A stretch of 64,000 nt of DNA, taken from assembly GCA_040285825.1 (NCBI GenBank), contig JAUPSS010000004.1, forward strand, positions 3,204,550 through 3,268,549. Reading direction: 5' to 3'. The notes beneath the pieces were generated by a model that was not told where the DNA came from, searched no databases, and was given only the letters and a program-made list of their open reading frames with translations. Below are positions 54,170 through 62,162 of the stretch, piece after piece. The translations under genes and the position numbers were made by a program. This DNA is from Eukaryota sp. TZLM1-RC. Lineage: Eukaryota; Metamonada: BaSk clade. Each line of letters begins with the position of its first letter. Position 1 is the stretch's first letter.

Positions 54170-54493
54170 ACTATTCAGTAAATGAACAACGTAGTCTTTG
54201 CAAGATCGACCATTTTGGCTTTGGAGAAGTTTTTTTTTGAAATTTATTAAAGAGTTTTCAGGTTGGTCTGTAGGACCTAATCAATCAAAATAAATAATTT
54301 GACTTTAAATATAATTAATCATAATTGAAATGACAACATACATTAAACAAAATAGTAGCGAAAAATGAAAAAAATAAGAAATAAATAAATAACAATCAAG
54401 ACAAAATAAACAATTATTAAATTATAGAACGTAAAGTTGATTTTTTGTTATGATTATAACTACTAAGAAGCACACCCTCTGCATTGATCATGC

Positions 54494-56455
54494 TCATTTG
54501 TTGAAATTCTTCTTTGGTTTAACAATGTTGAATAGAGATAATTCAACAGCACTGGATACCATTAAGATAATAGAATAAATAAAGATAAAAGGAATAATTA
54601 TAGAATAAAAGACGCTATTGTTTCTTTCAATTAATAGAAACACTGAGCAACAACTAAGAACCACGATATTAAATAATATTGAGCTGGAAAATCCAGTGGG
54701 TTTTATTACTGTTGATAAAATACTTGGAATTAAAGCCTCAATTATTATAGAAAGAGGTGTAAGAACAGCCGAATACCCAAATTTCAGTGTTAATCTGTTT
54801 GATACTTTGATATCAGATATTTTAATTGAATGATTAGTCAAATAATAAGTGAGCAGAGGATCAACATTAGAATTAGAATTAATTGAACTAGCAATAATGA
54901 AAAACAAAATCAAAACTGATTGAAAATCAGCTAAGAAACTGTAAATCACGAATAATAATAATGAAATTTTGTCCAAATAAAAAACTTTAACCAATATTGA
55001 AAATAATATTGGAATTGTAACAAAACTAAAGGAGAAATCGGCATCTTGAAATAATTGATTTGTGTAAATGAAATAGCATAAAATCAAAGGAAATTTGACT
55101 ACAAACCAATTTCTGAAAGAATTAGCAGATTTAAATGAAGAAATTAAGTGAAATTGATACAAAATAACATCATGATTTTCAATTAAACCAATACTAAAAC
55201 AAGAAATTAAAAATAAAAAATCAAGAAAGTTAAATGCAAATTCTGAATAAGAAATTGCAAAACAAACTGACAATATAACTAACCCAATAAGAACCTTAGA
55301 ATGAGAAAAATTGGCTGTTGCTTCATCTTCAATTAAATGCAAAATTGACCGTAATTCATCTAATAATTTTTGAAAAATGGCAGTGTCATTAGTTTTAAGA
55401 ATTTTCAAATAGACAGAACTAAAGTAGCTAAAATAAAGAGAGTTGGTTTCCGAATTTAAATAATTATGTATCTGGGCCAATGTTGATTTTATCAACTTAG
55501 AATTGTTTTTCAATAAAATTGGTAAACCTTGGTTGCAAAAAGGGCAGTTGACCCCAATCGCTATTGAGAGGAAAGAGGTCAATTCAGATTGTCGAATGAA
55601 AGAAGGAACGTGAAGATCTTTGAAAGTCAAAATATCGCGTGATGGTAAGGTCAAAAATACCCCTTTTCTTTCTAATTCTGACCCTCCGCCATGATTACCA
55701 TTTACATCCATTCCATGATCAGAAAGTATTAGAAGAAGAGACTTTTTTGGTAATTTATCATAAAAGTCAACTATAAATTGATCAATTTCCATCAATTTAT
55801 CAATCATTTCCTGTGAATTTTGACCTTTTGTGTGACCAATATGATCTACACCAAGAAGATGGCCAATAATTAAATCAAATTCTTGAAGTTGTAGTTGCGA
55901 AAATTCTGAATATACCAAATTATCAATAGAATTGAAATCATTTATATCAAATGATGGTAAAAGACTAGAATTATTCAAAACTTGAGGAAATAAGTCACCC
56001 CAAACATCATCACCTACTACGTGGAGGTTTTTGTTACTTCTGAAAGCAGCATCGATCAAGTTATCATCTGTTATTCTGGTTGAGGTAAACATCTTAGATA
56101 CGTCAAAGAGAGCAGCAGGTCGACCAGTCATCATGGTGGTTATCGCTGTGACTGTGATTGTAGGAAAGTTGGCGTAGAGAGGAATGAACGAAGTGTTGAT
56201 GGAGTGAGAGAGCTGAGACGTAGAACGTAAGTGTTTGATAGCGGTATCAAAAGAGAGGGCATCAACGATTAACAGAAATGTATGGTCATACAGTGGCCCA
56301 GGAGGTGGTTCGTGACGGTGATCGGGAAAGCAACGATTTGAAGATGAGAGAAAAGAGGATAGTATGAGAACGGTGGAGAGAACATAGAGAAAATAAACCA
56401 CAACAGATTTGATACTCTGCATTGAAATCACATTGAAGGATGGGAAATTTTCCAT
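54494..56455 (-). CDS. PIGO: GPI ethanolamine phosphate transferase 3 (PIG-O/GPI13-like)
   Basis: Adds ethanolamine phosphate to the third mannose of GPI anchors in the ER. After an N-terminal membrane anchor (VVVYFLYVLSTVLILSSFL) comes an alkaline-phosphatase-fold domain: LLIVDALSFD, NFPTITVTAITTMMTG with the Thr nucleophile, VVGDDVWGDLFP, HLLGVDHIGHTKG, LLILSDHGMD and GNHGGGSELE. LFP..PSF..NDFNSIDN and GGxSELE favour PIG-O over PIG-G. Several membrane helices follow. At about 650 residues it is shorter than animal PIG-O (about 1000), with a reduced membrane region. The first ATG is at 56455; one at 56422 sits just before the anchor. Confidence 0.83.
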   Translation of the reverse strand: MENFPSFNVISMQSIKSVVVYFLYVLSTVLILSSFLSSSNRCFPDHRHEPPPGPLYDHTFLLIVDALSFDTAIKHLRSTSQLSHSINTSFIPLYANFPTITVTAITTMMTGRPAALFDVSKMFTSTRITDDNLIDAAFRSNKNLHVVGDDVWGDLFPQVLNNSSLLPSFDINDFNSIDNLVYSEFSQLQLQEFDLIIGHLLGVDHIGHTKGQNSQEMIDKLMEIDQFIVDFYDKLPKKSLLLILSDHGMDVNGNHGGGSELERKGVFLTLPSRDILTFKDLHVPSFIRQSELTSFLSIAIGVNCPFCNQGLPILLKNNSKLIKSTLAQIHNYLNSETNSLYFSYFSSVYLKILKTNDTAIFQKLLDELRSILHLIEDEATANFSHSKVLIGLVILSVCFAISYSEFAFNFLDFLFLISCFSIGLIENHDVILYQFHLISSFKSANSFRNWFVVKFPLILCYFIYTNQLFQDADFSFSFVTIPILFSILVKVFYLDKISLLLFVIYSFLADFQSVLILFFIIASSINSNSNVDPLLTYYLTNHSIKISDIKVSNRLTLKFGYSAVLTPLSIIIEALIPSILSTVIKPTGFSSSILFNIVVLSCCSVFLLIERNNSVFYSIIIPFIFIYSIILMVSSAVELSLFNIVKPKKNFNK

Positions 56456-56536
56456 AAGCACGCGATCAATTTTCGTGCGGAATGAAAAGCTTTGTTGAGC
56501 CTTTGTTACTGAGTTTGCAACTCTCACTGTTAAAAA

Positions 56537-57480
56537 CTAATAAACCATGACATGTAGTAACTGGAGTCTTTTCTCTTCTGGTTTTAGGAATATTTGAGGA
56601 TCCTTTTCAACAGCGTCTGCAAGAAAATGTATATCCACTGGAAATATGTTATCAACTAAATTCTCGTCAGTGACCAAATTCTCAATTTGACAAGTAAATG
56701 GCTCAATAAGACCTTCAAATATGTCTCTAAGTTCATTATTTCTTATATCATGCTGTTCACATAAATCGAAAAATTCATCATTCAGAAGGTCTGAAATTTG
56801 TTCCGGATGATGAAACAAAGAACAATCTCTATCTTCAACTAAACACAAGTTTTTGAACTGACGAAGGCTAAATCTATATAGTGAAATTATAGTAGACAAT
56901 GGCGTTGAGTATCCACCCAGCTTGTGCATTTCTGCTAACACATTTTCCACATCTGCTTTGTCAAAAAAGACATTAATAAATCGATTAATATGTTTTTCAT
57001 AATTTAATTTCAAATTATTCACAAAATTGGCAAACATAACTGGGGCCATATACTCAGGTGGTCTACTAAATCCATCGGTTGAAAAACGTGGAAAAAACTC
57101 AGGCCTATATCTCAAATGATCTGCATAACTTATAGTTTTGTTCAGCTTTTGTTGTTCAAAGGTAGTCGATAATCTATAATCTCTTTCGAGATAAACAAAG
57201 TTTTCAAAATCCTGTAAAAATGCACCTTTTGGTTTCACCATTTTTTGTCCGTAATACTCAGCTAAAAATAACGAATTCTGGCCATTAATGATTCATATAA
57301 TTGGGCAGATATTTGTGGTGGTAAAAAATTACGTTCAAAACAAGACTGTAAATACAGCTTTAGCAACGAGTGGTGTATATACTCAACTGTTGAAATTTTG
57401 AAGCAGTTTCTCTCAATTTGAGTATCACATTTGAATGTTTAACCATTGAGTTGACGGTTGCTCGAATGGTTTTATAAGAT
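56537..57480 (-). pseudogene. Unidentified protein, possibly N-terminal part of a Fanzor1-type protein
   Basis: The clean frame is 57241-56537 (234 codons: YMAPVMFANFVNNLKLNYEK, HINRFINVFFDKADV, HKLGGYSTPLSTIISLYRF). Upstream to 57480 open pieces read VNSMVKHSNVILKLRET and KLYLQSCFERNFLPPQISAQ with stops between. The helix-rich pattern (asparagine-rich segment, then NLKLNYEKHINRFI) recalls the N-terminal domain of Fanzor1 proteins, but no RuvC part follows before PIG-O begins. Function not established. Confidence 0.35.
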
Positions 57481-57539
57481 GATAAAATAAAATTGTCTTT
57501 CTGAAACAGCACGAAAAGTTTCAGACAAAGAAAGCAATC

Positions 57540-58408
57540 ATGAAGCCTTCATTGAATCGAATTTTGTCTCAGAGGAGAAGTAGCTAAACAACCAATTGGC
57601 AAAATATGGGAAAATTGCTGATGAAGTTTCATTTTCTTTTCATTTATCATTTTATATGCTAGATTGCCTATTCCATGTCCGTAGGGTATTTTGATAAATT
57701 TTTTGGCAAATACCAAAGTATCTAAAAGAAAAAAGCCATTTTCCCTGATGACAACTTCTCTCCATCTCGGTGAAAGTTGATTGAGTACATCAAGTGTTGA
57801 ATCATTTCGAACAGTGGGAAATGGTAAATCAAGATAACTTAATCTATTTTTAAAACCTGTAAATCACACTGCATTAAATTGTAATTAAGAAAACAATGGG
57901 GTTGATGATTATCAACAAGGTTTAGGAACCTACGAAGCAAGGTTTTTTCGTCAAAGAATATTCCCGCCTGAACATCCATATCAATGTCTGGTAATCTAAT
58001 TTGAGAACTCTTTCTCAATATAAGTGAATATTTACTCTCCAAAAAGAAATTATGGCGATCAAACTTACCAATAACAATCGAAATTCAGAACACTTTTTGA
58101 TCTGAAATCCACTCACCCATTTGCTCATCAGTTTTCTTTTTCAAAAAATTTGCACCCTCTTTTCTCTTTTTGTTGATAATCTCATCAGGTGTGAGAAATT
58201 GGCCATCATGATTTTGGTAAAGATAACCATCCTGATAGGTTTCAAGAACAAAGCACACAACAGTGGGAAGATTTTGATTTGGGGTCATTGATTTGAATTG
58301 AATAAATGGATCAGACTTGAAGCCACTAATACATGGCTCATTTTTTTTGACCAAACTCGGTTTCAAATGTTTCTTTGTCAAAATCTTCCTGTTCTCGATA
58401 TTCAACAT
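57540..58408 (-). pseudogene. DEDD exonuclease-like remnant
   Basis: Three consecutive open pieces on the minus strand read, in order, VVCFVLETYQDGYLYQNHDG (exonuclease motif I with the first Asp replaced by Val), HCFLNYNLMQCDLQVL (motif II position) and FLLDTLVFAKKFIK..NLAYKMINEKKMKLHQQFSH (motif III with the final Asp replaced by His). The order fits DnaQ-like 3'-5' exonucleases. Stops and lost acids indicate an inactive copy. It follows the G2 coding part directly and may belong to the same element. Confidence 0.5.
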
Positions 58409-58414
58409 TACATT

Positions 58415-59180
58415 CTAAATACAAATTTCTCGGTTCAGTGCTTTTTGTTGTTTTTTTCGCTTACGCTTTGATGTTTGTTGGTCAAAAATCGCCTTTCTAA
58501 TAATTATTGATGAAGGAGTTGATTTAAAATTGGATCTTCTCTTTCTGGGACCAGAATTTGCTTCAACATCTTCATCCATTGTTAAATCATCAGTAAATGG
58601 GTTTGTTGATAGACGATGTTGGCAGCTACTGGATTGAAAAGATAAATTCAAACCATAATCATCAAACTCAACATTATCAAAATAACAATTTAAGACACAA
58701 CGTTTCATTTTTAAAGTGCAAGAATCTGAACCACAAAAAACAAACTCAAAAACATCAAAATAACAATTCAAAACAAAACATCGACAAGAAAAACATTCCG
58801 TATCTAAGGTGATTAGCACCATGGCTGATTCAACAGCACCCACATCATGACTTACATGATGACTGAAAAAAAGTGTAATACTCTACCCCTCCACGCAAGA
58901 ATCAGAACGACGATTCCGATAGGAAATCCAGGCTCTGACCTTCCGTTGATTCCTGTAAAACAGGATTACTGTTCCTGACTGAGGAGTTCGGGAGGAAATA
59001 CTCTGCTGTTCTGTGAGAGACAGGTTGAAGGAGGAGGTGGGACCCGGGTCCGTAACCTCGTTGTCCTTTTTCTTGTTTCGCTGCATGATGTTAGAAGAAT
59101 GGGAAGAGTCGAAATAATTTCGCTGTCTGACACGATGTCTGACATGCTGATTGCAATTTCAAATTGATTGTTAATTCCCA
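58415..59180 (-). mobile_element. Family-G element 5' part with degenerate 2A-like motif, copy G2
   Basis: Shares SGTVILFYRNQRKVRA, NRRSD, HHVSHD, GAVESAMV and the repeated Cys/Phe segments with G1 (28004-28540). Unlike G1 it continues: FQSSSCQHRLSTNPFTDDL, then MDEDVEANSGPRKRRS, close to the ribosome-skipping 2A consensus DxExNPGP, and a basic tail. A stop after CVEG separates the first piece. The 2A-like motif (58570-58547) has Ser in place of the first Pro, so it may no longer work. Confidence 0.5.
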
Positions 59181-59329
59181 CAATGGTATCAACTGCCTAT
59201 CCATTGTAACTCTATTAGTGGTCATCAACATCAGCTCGATTTACCCTCTAGCTGTTCTGCTCGAAAAATGAATGCCGAATCCTCACACTCCATTTTCTTC
59301 ACTCTTATTGACAATATGATAACCATCTC

Positions 59330-59535
59330 TTCTTTCCTTCAAACTCTGCTGCTCACAAGTACTGGTGACGTTTATTAATGGGGTGATGCTTCCCTTATCC
59401 GATATAATCTCGGTCTCCACAGGTTCCACTCACAGCCTTGCACTATCTGCTGACAACCGAATCTATCAATGGGACGGTTCTTCATTTCCACACCGTGATA
59501 CCTCAACCAAACTTAAACAAGTGTTTGCTGCTTCC
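59330..59535 (+). pseudogene. RCC1-repeat gene fragment
   Basis: The frame reads LLLTSTGDVY, a stop, WGDASLIRYNLG, and after a frame change STHSLALSADNRIYQWDG. Both pieces match the RCC1 blade pattern (HSLAL, VYxWG). Only about two repeats are left, with a stop and a shift. Confidence 0.5.
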
Positions 59536-59565
59536 GAATAGAATGGGATTAAAAACAAAGGTTGT

Positions 59566-60720
59566 TAGTGATAATTTTTTTGGTACCCTTCAACTGCGTT
59601 TCTCTGGTTTTGTTGGCATCAGGGTCACTTTTCATTTCTTCTTTTAATCTTCTTTCCTTTTTCGGTGGTTATCCAGCTCATCTGTGTTTTTTGAGTCATT
59701 ATTTTTACTTTGAAATGTTAAAAGCAGTTCATAATTATTGGTTTTTAATAAAAATTGAAATCTATTTTTCAAACTTTTTCTGTTGGTATTAAGTTTTTGA
59801 TAAGAACATTGTTTGACTATTCGTTTTAAGTTCATTTTTGATGAACTTTGTTTTGGAAGATGATCCTTCAATAAGTGGAAATTTTTTAAAGAGTGGAAAA
59901 CTTGTGAAGGTACCTCAAGAAATTTAGAACTTTTATGAGAAGCTAAAGGTATTTATCTAAATTTATTCCAGCAATGCATCTGAAAAAAAGAGTGAGTAAG
60001 TATTCAGAAATTTTAAGATTAAAGAGAAAAAGCTCACCAATTGTCTTTGATGAAAAGGTGATTCTATCATTTAAAGCTAGGAAAACAGCAGTGGCAGGGA
60101 ATCTTTGAAACAGATTCAAGATAAATTTACAAGCATTTAATAAAAAGAATCTTTCTCTTGAATTATTTAGATGGTAATTGATGTAGTGTTCGAGAATAGA
60201 ATGAATAACTACTTCTTTGGGTTGCTCACCATCTGTTATTGCATTAGCTTCTAGATGTGCTAAGGGTTCAGCTGCTATAAGAGAGAGAAGATAATTGGCA
60301 AAGACATTCGTTTTATTCAGAGCTCTACAATGAGCACGAATGGAATTTTTTGTTCAGGATTTACAGTTTTTAGGTAAGCTCGATGCCAATTGACGAGTTC
60401 GACCAGCAAATAAAGGAGAAGGTCCTTTTCTATTAATCAACTTGCATCTCTGTAACTGCAGCCAATCATTGAAGAAAATATTGAATGAATTTCTATAGGG
60501 AATTAGAAAATTTTCCCATGTAGAAACAAGAGATCCGTCTTGTGGGTATTTAGGAAGAGATCCAAAAAATATGTAGCAATTTGCGTTGTTCTTTGGAGGT
60601 AGAAGGCTTTGGGAAAAAACCCATTTTCGACTTCTGCTTGTATGTTCGGAAAGGTTTTTAACCCTCAACTTGGTTTTGTGAGGTCTTTATTATTCCCTCA
60701 CTTTTCCCTCACTTGATAAA
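59566..60720 (-). pseudogene. Degenerate Fanzor-like gene, copy F1 (no RuvC domain)
   Basis: Matches the first two thirds of 62163-64000 in reverse orientation: YPQDGSLVSTWENFLIPYRN, ALNKTNVFANYLLSL, NNSRERFFLLNACKFILNLF, LFLFNLKISEYLL. About 270 bp near the N-terminus are deleted, many stops and shifts accumulate, and the match ends near 59566 (LKGTKK), just before the RuvC domain would start. The sequence upstream of the gene (60600-60720) is shared with F2 too, so the copied unit included the promoter region. Confidence 0.75.
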
Positions 60721-60730
60721 ACAGGTTCTG

Positions 60731-61598
60731 GTTATGTCGCAACGGAACCTTGAATATATGTCTTTGCGCAACGCAACAAAAGTTTCTCTCTCAATACTTT
60801 CTCTTACTTTGCTCTCTTGTGTGGTTTATATGGATTGTCTTTTTCTCATTCAATCTTATTTCCCTCACTTACCTTCTTTTCCAAGCCTTAAGACCTTCCA
60901 AGAATGGCATTGTTATTGGGTTAGTTGTATTATTATTTTAGAAGAATTAACTGTATATTAAATAAATTCCTTAATAATAATTTAAATAAATTAATTAGAT
61001 TAATGGATTATTTCCTATTGTTTAAATGGATTCAATGAATGAGCAAAGACAACTTTGTTAGCTTTCACAATGATTGTTAGCTTTGACAATGATAAAATCA
61101 AATTGTTATGATCCAGTTCATCTTTAATTGTTGTTATAATTGCACAATGCTACCACTGTCGATGACGACAACTGAAGGTAGCAAGAGTTTAAATATCAAT
61201 AAATAAATTATTTAAAATCAATATCTCAAATGTCTGTAAAGACCGTAATCAACAATGTTTTCTCCTAAAACAAGAGCCAACCCTACATGCAAAATAGTTT
61301 CAACCGTAAACAAAAATTAGGTTCTAAATGGGATCTCCAGACAGTTGCAAAAATGACATTTCTTTTATCTTTGCTTTGTAGGTACAATCAAGCGAGACAA
61401 AGGGATAAGTTTTCCCAAAAGGTAGGTTGCTTTTAAGAATCAATACAAACTAAAAAATTCGCTTGTTTTCATCGCAAATTATTTCTGAGCAAATCGACTA
61501 AATAATGAAATTGGATCATGAAGGAACATAAAAAACATTATGCAAAAGTGTAATTGTAAAAGAAGTGTTACTGGCTTTTTTCCTTGTTTTTTCCATAT
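60731..61598. other. Spacer between F1 and the coiled-coil gene
   Basis: A frame at 60713-60961 contains a hydrophobic stretch but no known motif. AT-rich remainder; nothing else seen. Confidence 0.35.
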
Positions 61599-61907
61599 TT
61601 ATTTATTTATCAAATATGGTTGTGATATGTGCGCATCATGAGAGTGTAGAGACGACAGAGCAAGGGAAAGAGAGGACTGTAGTTGAGATTCAATTGAGGT
61701 AAGTTCTGCATTGATATCATGGCGAAGGTCATTGAGATCAGAACGAAGCGAGAACGCATTTGAAACCTTCTGGAGTGTGTCTGGAGCGAAAAATACATCA
61801 CTTACTTGTGGAAGAGGAAGATTATGTGATTTGCAGTAGTTTTGATAAGTAGTGATTGTGTGTTTAAGCTGAATCACCTTGGTTTGTAAAGAATTGAGTT
61901 TAGACAT
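61599..61907 (-). CDS. Small coiled-coil hypothetical protein
   Basis: 102 residues starting MSKLNSLQTKVIQLKHTITT. Heptad-like spacing occurs in two segments (first 25 residues and NDLRHDINAELTSIESQLQS), suggesting a coiled-coil partner protein. No signal or membrane segment. I do not recognise the family. It is transcribed away from the Fanzor-like gene, with 255 bp between start codons. Confidence 0.5.
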   Translation of the reverse strand: MSKLNSLQTKVIQLKHTITTYQNYCKSHNLPLPQVSDVFFAPDTLQKVSNAFSLRSDLNDLRHDINAELTSIESQLQSSLSLALSSLHSHDAHISQPYLINK

Positions 61908-62019
61908 CGGCTAATAACACAAAACGTCAAACAGTGGTAACCTGTTGAGATTAATGGAGGACGTGGATAAAATGAACTGAGATGCTGAACTACTCAGTTG
62001 GAGAATTCTTACAAAGTAA

Positions 62020-62130
62020 ATGGAAAGTGTGGGAAAGTGTGGGAATAGTGAAAACCTCCCAAAACCAAGTTGAGGGTTAAAAACCTCCCAGAACAGGCAA
62101 CCAGAAGTCGAAAATGGGTGACAAGTGTAA
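62020..62130. repeat. Upstream sequence shared by both Fanzor-like copies
   Basis: AACCAAGTTGAGGGTTAAAA and AGAAGTCGAAAATGGGT are conserved in inverted orientation at 60600-60720. A short tandem unit (AAGTGTGGGA) lies at the left edge of the homology. Confidence 0.75.
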
Positions 62131-62162
62131 AATTTGATAGATGAGCTCTTTATTCTCACTAC

